64,000 nucleotides of DNA. Origin: JBPYCR01 sp051846935 (GTDB taxonomy: Bacteria > Bacillota > Bacilli > Bacillales > Amphibacillaceae). The stretch is from assembly GCF_051846935.1 (NCBI RefSeq), contig NZ_JBPYCS010000005.1:1-64000 (forward strand). Reading direction: 5' to 3'. Shown piece by piece: positions 26,070 through 35,332 of this stretch (positions within the stretch are counted from its first letter, which is position 1; the number at the start of each line of letters is the position of its first letter). Both the position numbers and the translations under genes were made by a program. The notes under the pieces were generated by a model. That model did not search any database. It was given only the letters and a program-made list of their open reading frames with translations, and had not been told where the DNA came from.

Positions 26070-27236
26070 ATGAATTTATTTGAAGACGTACAAAATAGAA
26101 AAGAAACAAAGTCATATAAGTGGGATGCGTTAGATACTGTTTTTAAATCGAAAGATGTACTACCAATGTGGGTCGCTGATATGGACTTTAAAGCTCCAGA
26201 AGCAGTAAATGAAGCGATAAGAAATCGTGCAGATCACGGAATATATGGCTATACGATTATTGACTCAGAAATTAAGGAAGCGATTGTCAAATGGGTTGAA
26301 AATAGACATCTTTGGTCAATTAAGCAAAACTGGTTATCGTTTAGCCCTGGTGTTATCACAAGCTTACATATTGCAATTCAAGCATTTACACAACCAAATG
26401 ATAAAATATTGCTACAAACACCCGTATATACTCCCTTCTTTCAAATCATTAAGGGGAGTAACCGCCAAGTAATTGAAAATGAACTTATTTTAGACAATAA
26501 TTATTATAAAATTGACTTTACCGATTTAGAAAATAAGTTTAAACAAGGAATTAAAGCGTTCATCTTATGTTCACCACATAATCCAGTAGGACGCGTCTGG
26601 AAAAAAGAAGAGTTACTGGAAATAGGAAGATTATGTTTAAAATACAATGTATTAATATTAGCAGACGAGATTCATGCTGATTTAACGTTTCCAGGCAACC
26701 AACATATCCCTATCGCTTCCTTATCAGATGAAATTGCACAACAGACGATAACATGCATGTCTCCAACGAAAACTTTTAATTTAGCAGGACTTCAAGCATC
26801 GTACATGATAACAACTGATGAAAGAAAGCGAACGATTATTAATGATGCGTTAGCACAGCAAGGATTCAATATGCTAAATACAATTGGGGTTATCGCGATG
26901 GAAGCCGCATATAAACATGGAGAGTCATGGCTACAATCTCTAATGCAATTGTTAGAACAACATAAGACGTGGGCAATTGACCAGCTTGAAACTAACACAT
27001 CGTTAAAAGTTGTGCGATCAGAAGGTACGTATCTTCTTTGGGTTGATTGTAGTTCATTACAAATGGATAGCGAGGCACTACACAAATTTATGATTGAAGA
27101 AGCTAAAGTAGGTCTTAACCCTGGTGCTGCATATGGTGAAGCAGGGGCGGCGTTCATGCGTATAAATATTGCTTGTCCACGTCAAATGTTGGAAAAAGGT
27201 ATAAACCGTATCGTTCATGCCGTAAATGCGCTCTAA
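26070..27236 (+). CDS. patB: MalY/PatB-type cystathionine beta-lyase/aminotransferase
   Basis: A 388-aa PLP-dependent C-S lyase of the MalY/PatB group (fold type I). In B. subtilis PatB cleaves cystathionine and cysteine. WVADMDFKAPEAV near residue 35 is diagnostic. The ADEIHADLTF Asp binds the PLP ring nitrogen, SPTKTFNLAGLQASY near residue 234 contains the Schiff-base lysine, and the C-terminal arginine is in AFMRINIACPR. AAAGGAGA precedes the ATG. The copy-A element lies in its upstream region. Confidence 0.92.
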   Translation: MNLFEDVQNRKETKSYKWDALDTVFKSKDVLPMWVADMDFKAPEAVNEAIRNRADHGIYGYTIIDSEIKEAIVKWVENRHLWSIKQNWLSFSPGVITSLHIAIQAFTQPNDKILLQTPVYTPFFQIIKGSNRQVIENELILDNNYYKIDFTDLENKFKQGIKAFILCSPHNPVGRVWKKEELLEIGRLCLKYNVLILADEIHADLTFPGNQHIPIASLSDEIAQQTITCMSPTKTFNLAGLQASYMITTDERKRTIINDALAQQGFNMLNTIGVIAMEAAYKHGESWLQSLMQLLEQHKTWAIDQLETNTSLKVVRSEGTYLLWVDCSSLQMDSEALHKFMIEEAKVGLNPGAAYGEAGAAFMRINIACPRQMLEKGINRIVHAVNAL

Positions 27237-27306
27237 CTATACTTGCTCGGTACAATTCACCTGTGCTCCAGAGATATAAGTTACTTAGTAAAATTACACC
27301 TTTGAA

Positions 27307-27340
27307 AGAGAAGTCAGACCGTAAACTGGCTTCTCTTTTA
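27307..27340 (+). terminator. patB terminator
   Basis: AGAGAAGTCAG pairs with CTGGCTTCTCT across a short loop, followed by a T-rich tract, about 70 bp after the patB stop. Confidence 0.7.
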
Positions 27341-27454
27341 ATAATGAATTTATAAGATTTTTTCGGTATTTTTGATTTGTATAATTAACCGTGTTGCTTA
27401 AAAGAACTTCCTTAAACCATCCAAATGCTCGATTGCACTTCTTCTAAAGTTAAC

Positions 27455-28027
27455 TTAACCTTCGTCTTCTTTTTCGTTAGATTCGGTTGGATCTGTTGGG
27501 GTTTCATTCTCTTTCGTATCCGGTGAAATTTTCCCGCAAATTATTCGAGTCCCGCCATTACCACCAGGCTGACTCATCCCATCATCCGGATCCTTCGTAA
27601 CAATTAAAGACGTACCCTCACCTTTTAACAACGATTGTTTACCGTCCAATAATGTTGCTTCAGCGAGCATTAATTCAATATCAACAATTCCACTAGCATC
27701 TGCTTCAATATTAGGCAAGTCACCTAAGTGCGCGCCTTTCGGATGCATCAGTCCATGCTCTTTACCATCCGGATTAAAATGATTACCCGCACTTATAAAA
27801 TCAGGACCTTCACATTTTGGATATTCGTGCACATGGATGCCATGAAAGCCTGGGGTTAATCCTTCCAGCTTCAACTTAATATTTATCCCATCTGGTGTTT
27901 CCGATAGTTTAGCTGTTCCAACCATGTCGCCATCGGTATTATACATATTTACCGTCTGTGCTGTTTTTGCACCAGTTTGACAAGATAAGAGAATTGCTGT
28001 GAAAATTAGCAGAAAAAGCAAACGCAT
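27455..28027 (-). CDS. Cu/Zn superoxide dismutase-like lipoprotein
   Basis: A 190-aa exported lipoprotein. The signal peptide ends in lipobox ILLSC (Cys near residue 16), so the start MRLLFLL behind AAAGGAG is preferred over an upstream in-frame codon. GIHVHE near residue 65, AGNHFNP, GKEHG and GAHLGDL supply the ligands equivalent to H46, H48, H63, H71, H80 and D83. The disulfide cysteines and active-site Arg (GTRIICG) are present. The position equivalent to Cu ligand H120 is Thr (LIVTKDPDDG). B. subtilis YojM also lacks Cu ligands, so catalytic activity is doubtful. The tail is Asp/Glu-rich. Confidence 0.88.
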   Translation of the reverse strand: MRLLFLLIFTAILLSCQTGAKTAQTVNMYNTDGDMVGTAKLSETPDGINIKLKLEGLTPGFHGIHVHEYPKCEGPDFISAGNHFNPDGKEHGLMHPKGAHLGDLPNIEADASGIVDIELMLAEATLLDGKQSLLKGEGTSLIVTKDPDDGMSQPGGNGGTRIICGKISPDTKENETPTDPTESNEKEDEG

Positions 28028-28111
28028 ATTGGCTACTCCTTTAGGATTGTGAAAATAGACTTCTCTTTTAGTATTCACAAAACCCACAGGATTAATCGTT
28101 AAATTCGTTTA

Positions 28112-28288
28112 TTATTCCGTAATAGACTGCTCTAAATCAAAACGGGTAATTTCTTCTTTATTAATCGTAACGACAAGATCATGCCCATTTGAAACAAAAG
28201 CCGCTCAATCGCAGGGCTGTAGTGGCCAATCAATTTATCAAATGCTTGTAAATTCCCCTCTTTACAAGCGATAATTAGTGCATCCACA
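28112..28288 (-). pseudogene. frameshifted small gene of unknown family
   Basis: A GTG start behind a G-rich Shine-Dalgarno (28294-28300) opens DALIIACKEGNLQAFDKLIG and continues HYSPAIERLLF. A one-base shift is needed near 28188 to read on into VSNGHDLVVTINKEEITRFD and LEQSITE before a stop at 28112. Both halves look like real protein and abut, which suggests a single frameshifted gene of about 58 codons. I do not recognise the family. The rest of the 28028-28680 gap shows nothing I can support. Confidence 0.4.
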
Positions 28289-28680
28289 AACTCCCCCCCT
28301 TTTTACGTCAGTTGATTATACAACGTTTTCCGTTATAGAAAGGTTGCATATTGCCGAAAAACAGTGTACTAAAATACAAAAAAGCATCTCCCAAATTGTA
28401 GTCATTAATAAAAACTAACAAAGGTGGAAAGATACTTCTAAAGGCTAATATGAAACTATGTCGCATTTTCCGATGGAAAGGTTATCGAAAACCAAAAGTT
28501 TTATATGCAATTATTTCCTCTATAATAGGGATGCTATTTAGTAAAGCTGAATTTTACTTACCCTTCCTATTATTACGAATACATGATCGATAAAGTTTAC
28601 AAAGCAACGTTCCAATTACCTAGTTGACAACTAGAGTTTGATTGTGCTCGCTACTTACACATACATCATTTAACGAACTA

Positions 28681-28890
28681 TTAATACCGTTTTGTTTTAT
28701 CATTTTCGATTGGATCATTCAACTGCTTGTATTCTTCATAATGTTCATCAAAAAACTGTTCTTCTTTTTTTGACTTTTTATAAAATAAATACATGGCGGC
28801 AATCGCACCAACCATAAAAATAACAAGCATAATAAATGCTGGAATATACTCCGATTTGTCTTCAGGGAAATACAAAAATTCCATCATCAT
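28681..28890 (-). CDS. small single-pass membrane protein
   Basis: A 69-aa protein. Residues about 16-36 (YIPAFIMLVIFMVGAIAAMYL) are one hydrophobic helix. A Lys-rich then acidic cytoplasmic tail follows (KKSKKEEQFFDEHYEEY), giving an outside-in orientation by the positive-inside rule. GAAGGAAG lies upstream. It is divergent from kapB and has no known domain that I recognise. Confidence 0.65.
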   Translation of the reverse strand: MMMEFLYFPEDKSEYIPAFIMLVIFMVGAIAAMYLFYKKSKKEEQFFDEHYEEYKQLNDPIENDKTKRY

Positions 28891-29022
28891 TTGAAATCAC
28901 TTCCTTCATATCGATTATAGCAAATTTAAATTTTTTACTAAATAGAATTACCTATTATTCGCCAATTTGTTCTTTTTTTGACACAATAGAAGAGAAGTAT
29001 AAAAGAAGGAGGTTGAGAAAAA

Positions 29023-29412
29023 GTGGCGAATATCAATATAGGTGATGTCGTAGAAGCAAGCTACAATTCAGGCAGCTATATCGGAAAAGTCCTTGAAGAT
29101 CGTCGAAACTTCTACCTTGTTAAAGTATTAGCCGTTGTTAAGCATCCACAACAAGGAGATCTACACAACCCTGGTAAAGTCGACGGTGTAGCCTTCCATG
29201 AAAGAAAAGCATTAGCTTTTACTGAAAAAATGAATGTCGCTAAACGTAAGGTAGTCCCATATGTTGGGGAAATTCCAGACTACAAACAATCTTTAAAAGA
29301 AGCCATTGCTGACATAAAACAAGAGTTACATCATTCCAACACGGATTACAGCAAAGCTGCATTGCAAAAGCTATCTGATTTAGAAATGCATTTTTATAAT
29401 AAATTATTTTAA
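29023..29412 (+). CDS. kapB: kinase-associated protein B (KapB)
   Basis: A 129-aa protein of the KapB family. In B. subtilis KapB is required for KinB input into the sporulation phosphorelay. Family features are the N-terminal beta segment GDVVEASYNSGSYIGKVLEDR, KHPQQGDLHNPGK near residue 44, FHERKAL, and a C-terminal helical region. It starts with GTG 10 bp after AAGGAGG. deoD follows 27 bp later, probably co-transcribed. Confidence 0.9.
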   Translation: MANINIGDVVEASYNSGSYIGKVLEDRRNFYLVKVLAVVKHPQQGDLHNPGKVDGVAFHERKALAFTEKMNVAKRKVVPYVGEIPDYKQSLKEAIADIKQELHHSNTDYSKAALQKLSDLEMHFYNKLF

Positions 29413-29439
29413 TAAAAAAGCGGAAAGGAAGAATTTAAA

Positions 29440-30150
29440 ATGAGTGTACATATTGGAGCAAACAAAGGTGATATTGCGGAGGCTATTTTGCTTCCTGGAG
29501 ACCCATTACGAGCAAAATATATTGCTGAAAACTATTTAGAGGATGTTACACAGTACAATGAAGTACGTGGCATGTACGGTTATACAGGTACATATAAAGG
29601 AGAGCGTATTTCAGTACAAGGAAGCGGAATGGGCGTCCCATCCATTTCAATTTACGTCAATGAATTAATTCAGAGCTATGACGTAAAAAAGCTCATTCGT
29701 GTAGGTACATGCGGTGCACTGAAAAAAGAGGTAAATGTCCGGGACGTTATTTTAGCACAAGGATCTACAACAGATTCGCAAATGAACCGCATGACCTTTG
29801 CAGGTATTGATTATGCACCTCTTGCTGATTTTGGCTTACTAAAAGCTGCTTATGAGCTTGGTGTGCAGAAAGAATTGGATATAAAGGTCGGAAATATATT
29901 TACAAGTGATGCATTTTATCGGGATAATGGACAGGAAATTAATGAATTGTTAGCGAAATATAATGTACTTGCTGTTGAAATGGAAACAACTGCACTGTAT
30001 ACATTAGCAGCAAAATATGACTGTAAAGCGCTATCCATCCTAACTGTTTCTGATCATGTTATAACTGGAGAGTCTACTTCTGCAGAAGAAAGACAAACAA
30101 CATTCCATGAAATGATGGAAATTGCCCTTGAAACAGCTATCCAATCGTAA
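29440..30150 (+). CDS. deoD: purine nucleoside phosphorylase (DeoD type)
   Basis: A 236-aa hexameric phosphorylase that splits purine (deoxy)nucleosides with phosphate for salvage. PGDPLRAKYIAE near residue 20, the phosphate loop GSGMGVPSISIY near residue 63, GTCGAL near residue 90, the substrate segment AVEMETTALYTLA near residue 180 and the catalytic Asp in VSDHVITGE near residue 206 are all present. AAAGGAAG precedes the ATG. Confidence 0.96.
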   Translation: MSVHIGANKGDIAEAILLPGDPLRAKYIAENYLEDVTQYNEVRGMYGYTGTYKGERISVQGSGMGVPSISIYVNELIQSYDVKKLIRVGTCGALKKEVNVRDVILAQGSTTDSQMNRMTFAGIDYAPLADFGLLKAAYELGVQKELDIKVGNIFTSDAFYRDNGQEINELLAKYNVLAVEMETTALYTLAAKYDCKALSILTVSDHVITGESTSAEERQTTFHEMMEIALETAIQS

Positions 30151-30244
30151 TTTAGAAAAGTGAAGAAGATGCCTTTCAAATTACAAAAAGAAAAACGCTT
30201 ATTATAGAAGCGAAGAAAACCGGTAGAAAGGACATAGCTTATTT

Positions 30245-30715
30245 ATGAATCTATTTTTAAATTTCCCTTTGGTCGCCGCACTGACAGCGATTGTCTTTGC
30301 TCAAGTTATTAAAGTACCTATTCGGCTAATCGTAACGAAAGAATTTGTTCCAGGGCTTGTTTTCAGTACGGGCGGTATGCCGAGCAGCCACTCTGCAGCT
30401 GTTGCAGCATTAACAACTGGGATAGGGATTTTGGATGGTGTGATGTCGACATCGTTTGCAATTTCATTCGTAATCAGCATCATCATTATGTTTGACGCTA
30501 CCGGTGTTCGGAGACAAGCAGGAGAACAAGCAATTTTATTAAATCAGCTTGTAAAAGACTTTCAATATTTCATAGAAGAAGCAAAAGATTGGAACAAAAA
30601 AGCCGAATATGAAAAAAGAAAAGAGTTAAAAGAATTGCTCGGACACCAACCAATAGAAGTGCTCTTTGGTGGCTTATCAGGAATCGGCATCGCATTTTTG
30701 CTTTATCAATTTTAA
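30245..30715 (+). CDS. yuiD: divergent PAP2 family membrane protein (YuiD)
   Basis: A 156-aa membrane protein of the divergent phosphatase (acid phosphatase/vanadium-haloperoxidase related) family. GGMPSSHSAAVAAL near residue 43 is the PSSHS catalytic-type motif, DATGVRRQAGEQA near residue 82 follows, and there are four hydrophobic segments. Function unknown. The order kapB-deoD-yuiD followed by yuiC/B matches Bacillus. Confidence 0.9.
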   Translation: MNLFLNFPLVAALTAIVFAQVIKVPIRLIVTKEFVPGLVFSTGGMPSSHSAAVAALTTGIGILDGVMSTSFAISFVISIIIMFDATGVRRQAGEQAILLNQLVKDFQYFIEEAKDWNKKAEYEKRKELKELLGHQPIEVLFGGLSGIGIAFLLYQF

Positions 30716-30822
30716 TATTTCGGAAGGAAACTTCTTTAAAGAGACGAACTTTAATTCCGCTAGCAGCCAAAACCTATTCATACAGCTCTTTCGTAGCGTT
30801 TTATACAACGATATGCATAAGT

Positions 30823-30868
30823 AAAAAACCATTGTCCGTTTGAATCGCACAAACGGATAATGGTTTTT
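30823..30868. terminator. bidirectional terminator between yuiD and yuiC
   Basis: A long stem (AAAAACCATT-TCCGTTTG paired with CAAACGGA-AATGGTTTTT) has A- and T-runs on both sides and lies directly before the yuiC stop. Confidence 0.85.
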
Positions 30869-30869
30869 C

Positions 30870-31562
30870 TTATTCGGCTCTTATTTGTTCTCTAAACACT
30901 TGTAATGCTTTATTTTCATTGAGGGCAACAATTTCTTTTTCTGTAATTTTGCCATTTCCACGTTTAATAACATATACTTCCACTTCTTTTTTTCCCCATT
31001 CCGAATACACTTGATCAACGGTTGGATAGTACAAGTCTATTTTATTTCCTTTAATCGCTCCACCTTTATCCGCGACAACACCATAGCCATAGTCGGGAAT
31101 ATAAAGTATCGTTCCTAACGGATAGATAGATAAGTCTGCAGCGATGGTAGAATACAAATCACGCTTCACTTTAACACCAGAGAAAGTAATTCCATATTGC
31201 GGGTGTTCTGGTGTTTTACCTGTTGATTCTACCCCAGCTGTATACCCTGTCGCAATAACCGTTTCTCTTGGGTATTGTTCAAGATTAATTGCTTCTTCTA
31301 ATGTTTTCGGTCCTTCAATTTGCTCACTTGAAATATACTGTTTTTTTTCAAGTCTACTATTTAATTTTTTCTCTTCAAAACGCACAGAGCGATACGGTTC
31401 CTGTTTTTCTATTCGCAGGACCGTCGGATCGGCATTTGCTTGAACGGCTCCTTGTTTAATATCTTGCCATGTAATGTTTGAAATAGAGACTGCTGTTGCA
31501 TACATCGCCCCAAAGCATAGCACTGTCATAGTAAGCCTGCGAATAAACTTGATTTTATTCAT
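30870..31562 (-). CDS. yuiC: 3D-domain cell wall protein (YuiC-like)
   Basis: A 230-aa exported protein with an N-terminal signal or anchor (about residues 8-28) and a C-terminal 3D domain (residues about 105-215). The three conserved Asp regions are visible, ending in VADKGGAIKGNKIDLYY. 3D domains of the Sps/MltA-like family act on peptidoglycan; B. subtilis YuiC is a muralytic transglycosylase of the stationary-phase survival type. The start MNKIKF has GAGGT 7 bp upstream. Confidence 0.87.
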   Translation of the reverse strand: MNKIKFIRRLTMTVLCFGAMYATAVSISNITWQDIKQGAVQANADPTVLRIEKQEPYRSVRFEEKKLNSRLEKKQYISSEQIEGPKTLEEAINLEQYPRETVIATGYTAGVESTGKTPEHPQYGITFSGVKVKRDLYSTIAADLSIYPLGTILYIPDYGYGVVADKGGAIKGNKIDLYYPTVDQVYSEWGKKEVEVYVIKRGNGKITEKEIVALNENKALQVFREQIRAE

Positions 31563-31650
31563 AAAAAACACCTCTTTGGAAGTCATCTTTTCCAATAGAG
31601 GTCAAATTTATTCATCATTTAATTAAAATTCAAGACAAACGACATAAATA

Positions 31651-31962
31651 TTAAAACATTTGATAGCCATTTTTACGCAGAAACTTAATAACGAGACCGG
31701 ATACAATCGTACCTAGAAGTCCAGATGACAATATAATAATATCAACAATTGTCAAGCTAACAAGCTTAGAAAAGGCTATTGAAAACGAACCTATAGGATT
31801 TTTAAAATATTCAAAAGTAGAAATCCCATCTACAATTAGAAGCACAATAACTGGATAAATAAACGCCATTACCCACGTTCGGCGGATTAACATATTTAAA
31901 ATAAATGAAATACCGAAAAAAATAACGAAATATAATAAAATAGAAACAATGAGTTGAATCAC
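31651..31962 (-). CDS. yuiB: YuiB family membrane protein
   Basis: A 103-aa protein with three hydrophobic helices. VSILLYFVIFFGISFILNML followed by RRTWVMAFIYPVIVLLI is the YuiB pattern. I chose the GTG 8 bp after AAGGAG; the open frame extends 24 bp further upstream without a site. Function unknown. It precedes yuiC, from which it is separated by 88 bp. Confidence 0.85.
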   Translation of the reverse strand: MIQLIVSILLYFVIFFGISFILNMLIRRTWVMAFIYPVIVLLIVDGISTFEYFKNPIGSFSIAFSKLVSLTIVDIIILSSGLLGTIVSGLVIKFLRKNGYQMF

Positions 31963-32122
31963 TGACTTAGCTCCTTCCGCTTCCAATCATATCGCAAAAT
32001 AAGTAAAACGCCAATTAAATTGCATCTATTTAATAGACTTCTTTATCTAATAATCATAGGAGCAAACGATAATTGAGTTTCATTATCTGTTTTATACATA
32101 CCGTAGTGCTTCTTCTTCACAG

Positions 32123-33340
32123 CTATACAAATAGATTAAACTTTCCTTTTTTCAACATTAATTTAAAGCCACCTAACATGTACAAATACCGATTTTCAAT
32201 TAATTGCTTCATAATCATTGCCTTCCAGCCATATAACTTACGATTGTTGAAGACAACTCCTACCGCATCATCTTCTCCTAATGAAGCAACGGTCCCTTTT
32301 AAATTCGGTTCAAACTTCTGGAGTTCTCTTCCTTTTACTAGTGCTTTTATATTTTGAGCTACAAGAGAAGCTTCCTGTACAGCTATTTGTGCCGTTGCTG
32401 GAACTGGTCGATTTGTTTGTTCATCCATCACAAGAGCACAATCGCCAACGACAAAAACGTCATCATATTCAGGAGTTCGCATGTCTTTTCTAACTTTAAC
32501 TTTCCCGTTTGTTGTTTGAAAGCCCGACTGTTGAACAATTTCGTTTGCTTGTACGCCTGCTGCCCACACAGTTGTCATCGTAGGGACTTCCATTTCTATT
32601 CCATCTTTTTCATAAATAACATGATCCTTTTGACATTCTTTAATGCTAGCATCTGTTATTAATTCAATTCCGCGTGCTTCTAATGAGTTAATAGCATATT
32701 CTACAAGCTGTGATTCAAAGTTTGGCAATATAGTTGATGCACCTTCAATATTAATTATACGAACCATTGCCTTATCAATGTCATATTCACGACAAAGTTC
32801 AGGTACACGATTCGCTAACTCTCCTAAAAACTCAACCCCTGTAAGTCCGCCTCCACCAACTACAATGTTTAATCGTGCTTGTTTTTTCCTCTGTTCATTA
32901 TTGTAAAGTGCGAAATTGTATTCAATGTGCTCCCTAATTAAGCGAGCACTATTAATACTATTAATTGTAAACGAATGTTCAGCTAGACCTTCTATACCGA
33001 ATGTAGCTGCTTCGAACCCAAGTCCAATTACTAAAATGTCATATGAAACTTCCCCATCCGAAAGCTTGACCTTCTTTTCCTCTGGATCGATAGCACATAC
33101 AGTATCTTGAATAAATTGTACTTTTTCTCTATGAATAATATCTTGAATTGGTATTCTCGTGCGATCATGATGGGTCGTTCCCGCAGCATTTTCATGTAGC
33201 CACGTTGACTGGTAGTGATAATCGTGTTTATTTATTAGTGTAATATTAGCTTCTTCTGCTAAGAGGGATTTTTGTAATTTTACTGTTGTAATCATTCCTC
33301 CATAGCCAGCACCTAATATTACAATATTTGGCTTACTCAT
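32123..33340 (-). CDS. yumB: type II NADH dehydrogenase (Ndh/YumB type)
   Basis: A 405-aa non-proton-pumping NADH:quinone oxidoreductase on the inner membrane face, feeding electrons to menaquinone. IVILGAGYGGMITTV near the N-terminus is the FAD-binding GxGxxG, VVGGGGLTGVEFLGEL near residue 165 is the NADH-binding fold, and VFVVGDCAL near residue 300 is the C-terminal FAD contact. Length matches B. subtilis YumB. The start MSKPNIV follows GAGG. It is divergent from yumC. Confidence 0.92.
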   Translation of the reverse strand: MSKPNIVILGAGYGGMITTVKLQKSLLAEEANITLINKHDYHYQSTWLHENAAGTTHHDRTRIPIQDIIHREKVQFIQDTVCAIDPEEKKVKLSDGEVSYDILVIGLGFEAATFGIEGLAEHSFTINSINSARLIREHIEYNFALYNNEQRKKQARLNIVVGGGGLTGVEFLGELANRVPELCREYDIDKAMVRIINIEGASTILPNFESQLVEYAINSLEARGIELITDASIKECQKDHVIYEKDGIEMEVPTMTTVWAAGVQANEIVQQSGFQTTNGKVKVRKDMRTPEYDDVFVVGDCALVMDEQTNRPVPATAQIAVQEASLVAQNIKALVKGRELQKFEPNLKGTVASLGEDDAVGVVFNNRKLYGWKAMIMKQLIENRYLYMLGGFKLMLKKGKFNLFV

Positions 33341-33682
33341 TCGTGTCCTCACTTCCATTACTTTATCAATCGATTTTATTAACACGACATTCCTGCCATA
33401 TTTCAATTCGAAATTTAATTGTAATATAAATTGTTTATTTGTAACACCTATGAAATGTACCGTAATTAATAGTATTACTTTTACTATGCAAATTCAAGCA
33501 TGATTTATTAAGTGTCACGATCTCTTCAAATAGTAAACAATTTACACGTACGATAAACGACAAAAATCGGTATGCGTAAATTGTAAGTGAAAGAATTGAT
33601 AAACAACATCGTTATACTTTGAACAATTATTTATGATACTATAAGATTGTATTGCTTTTGTTCATTAATTGGGGGTAATAAT

Positions 33683-34669
33683 ATGACAGACAAACTTTAT
33701 GATATCACTATTATTGGCGCAGGCCCTGCAGGTTTATTTACTGCTTTCTATGGTGGAATGCGACAAGCAAGTGTGAAAATAATTGAGAGTCTACCACACA
33801 TCGGTGGTCAATTAACCGCTCTTTATCCGGAGAAATATATATATGACGTTGCTGGGTTTCCTAAAATTCGTGCACAGGAGCTTGTCGACAATTTAGGGGA
33901 TCAATTAAAAACGTTCGATCCAACCATTGTATTAGGGCAATCGATAGAGGAAGTAGAGCGTTTAGAAGATCAAACATTTAAGTTGAAAGCAGCAAACGGT
34001 GACATTCATTATAGTAAAACAATTATAATAACCGCTGGTAACGGAGCTTTCCAACCTCGAAAGCTAAACATCGAAAACTGTGAACGGTTCGAAGAGAGTA
34101 ACCTCCACTACTATGTAAAAAATATGGATCATTTTAAAGATGCACATATTTTGCTATTAGGTGGTGGCGATTCTGCAGTTGATTGGGCATTAATGCTAGA
34201 ACCAATTGCTAAGCAAGTAACAATTGTTCATCGACGTGATGAATTTCGGGCGCATGAACATAGTATAAAACAACTTTTTGATTCAAGTGTCGAGGTTCTA
34301 ACACCATATGTCCCTATAGAAGTAACTGGAAATGAAAAAATTGAACGCGTATTATTGCAAGAAACACGTGGAGATAAAAAAATCGTATTACATCCAGATG
34401 CTGTCTTATGCAACTATGGTTTTATTTCAAAGCTAGGTCCAATTAAAAATTGGGGACTCGACATTGAAAGAAATAGTATTGTTGTGAATTCTAAAATGGA
34501 AACGAACATCCCAGGCATTTACGCAGCAGGTGATATAAACACATACCCAGGAAAGGTTAAATTAATAGCAACTGGGTTCGGAGAAGGACCTACAGCTATT
34601 AACAACGCCATTCAGTATATTGATCCGACAGCGCGCAGACAACCGAAGCATTCGACAAGCATGTTTTAA
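33683..34669 (+). CDS. yumC: ferredoxin/flavodoxin-NADP+ reductase (YumC)
   Basis: A 328-aa FAD- and NADPH-binding reductase of the thioredoxin-reductase-like FNR class. TIIGAGPAGLFTAFYGG near residue 10 is the FAD GxGxxG, LLGGGDSAVDWALML near residue 158 is the NADPH fold, and IYAAGDINTYPGKVKL near residue 286 is the C-terminal FAD loop. There is no CxxC as in thioredoxin reductase, which supports FNR. The start follows GGGGG. The 33341-33682 gap holds the divergent promoters; I see no confident site in it. Confidence 0.94.
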   Translation: MTDKLYDITIIGAGPAGLFTAFYGGMRQASVKIIESLPHIGGQLTALYPEKYIYDVAGFPKIRAQELVDNLGDQLKTFDPTIVLGQSIEEVERLEDQTFKLKAANGDIHYSKTIIITAGNGAFQPRKLNIENCERFEESNLHYYVKNMDHFKDAHILLLGGGDSAVDWALMLEPIAKQVTIVHRRDEFRAHEHSIKQLFDSSVEVLTPYVPIEVTGNEKIERVLLQETRGDKKIVLHPDAVLCNYGFISKLGPIKNWGLDIERNSIVVNSKMETNIPGIYAAGDINTYPGKVKLIATGFGEGPTAINNAIQYIDPTARRQPKHSTSMF

Positions 34670-34678
34670 CGAACGAAT

Positions 34679-34724
34679 AAAAGCAACTCTTTACACGAAA
34701 TTAACTTGTAAAGAGTTGCTTTTA
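34679..34724 (+). terminator. yumC terminator
   Basis: A perfect stem of about 17 bp (AAAAGCAACTCTTTACA with TGTAAAGAGTTGCTTTT) begins 9 bp after the yumC stop. Confidence 0.85.
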
Positions 34725-34778
34725 TTAACTAAAGAAGGTCTGTATAGGCTATTTACATACTCTAAAACAATGGTAGAG

Positions 34779-35135
34779 TTAGCATTTTTCTGGTGTTCCT
34801 TCCGTATCCTTTGCCCGAAAAGAGGATCCGCAACCACAAGAAACAATTGCATTCGGATTATTTATACTAAAGCCGCCGCCCATCATATTTTGTTTAAAAT
34901 CAATCACTGTATTTTCAATAATGGGGATATCTTGTTTAAATATGACAACAGGAATCCCATTTATTTCGTCTATTTTATCAAGCTCTTCATTCACTTCATA
35001 ATCAAATCCTAGTGAGTAAGACAATCCACTGCAGCCGCCACCTTTTACTCCAAAACGCAACCGAGCATTTTTCGGTTCGTCTTCCATCATCTCTTCTATT
35101 TGGCGGCGAGCATCATCGGTAATTGATATAACCAT
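34779..35135 (-). CDS. yutM: A-type Fe-S carrier (HesB/ErpA family, YutM)
   Basis: A 118-aa protein that holds and passes on Fe-S clusters. The three ligand cysteines are at GGGCSGLSY (near residue 35) and CGCGSSF (near residue 100), the canonical CX63-65CGC arrangement. AAAGGAGGGG precedes the ATG. It is monocistronic and near the Nfu-type yutI, a usual Bacillaceae pairing for late Fe-S assembly. Confidence 0.94.
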   Translation of the reverse strand: MVISITDDARRQIEEMMEDEPKNARLRFGVKGGGCSGLSYSLGFDYEVNEELDKIDEINGIPVVIFKQDIPIIENTVIDFKQNMMGGGFSINNPNAIVSCGCGSSFRAKDTEGTPEKC

Positions 35136-35332
35136 TATGCCCCTCCTTTACTTACTGCAATTTTTCTTTCTATCTATAAGTATACAAAGAGCTTCTTATC
35201 GTTTCAAATATTTAAGTCATCGCGATTTAGCCACCTATTCTTCCGTTCTATTTTAAAAATAATCCACCCTCTTTTTTTGCATGCGTTTTCCATGATTCTT
35301 CCACCTTTACACGAGCTCAAGCAAGTATACAC

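Noticed and set aside
28450..28593. 47-codon frame with a hydrophobic middle (plus strand)
   Set aside because: It has an ATG but only a weak RBS-like sequence, no recognisable family and no terminator; too little to support a gene.
33341..33682. Rex operator in the yumB-yumC intergenic region
   Set aside because: No TTGTGAA-N4-TTCACAA-like sequence was found; only loosely similar GTGTCAC and TTGTAACAC segments.
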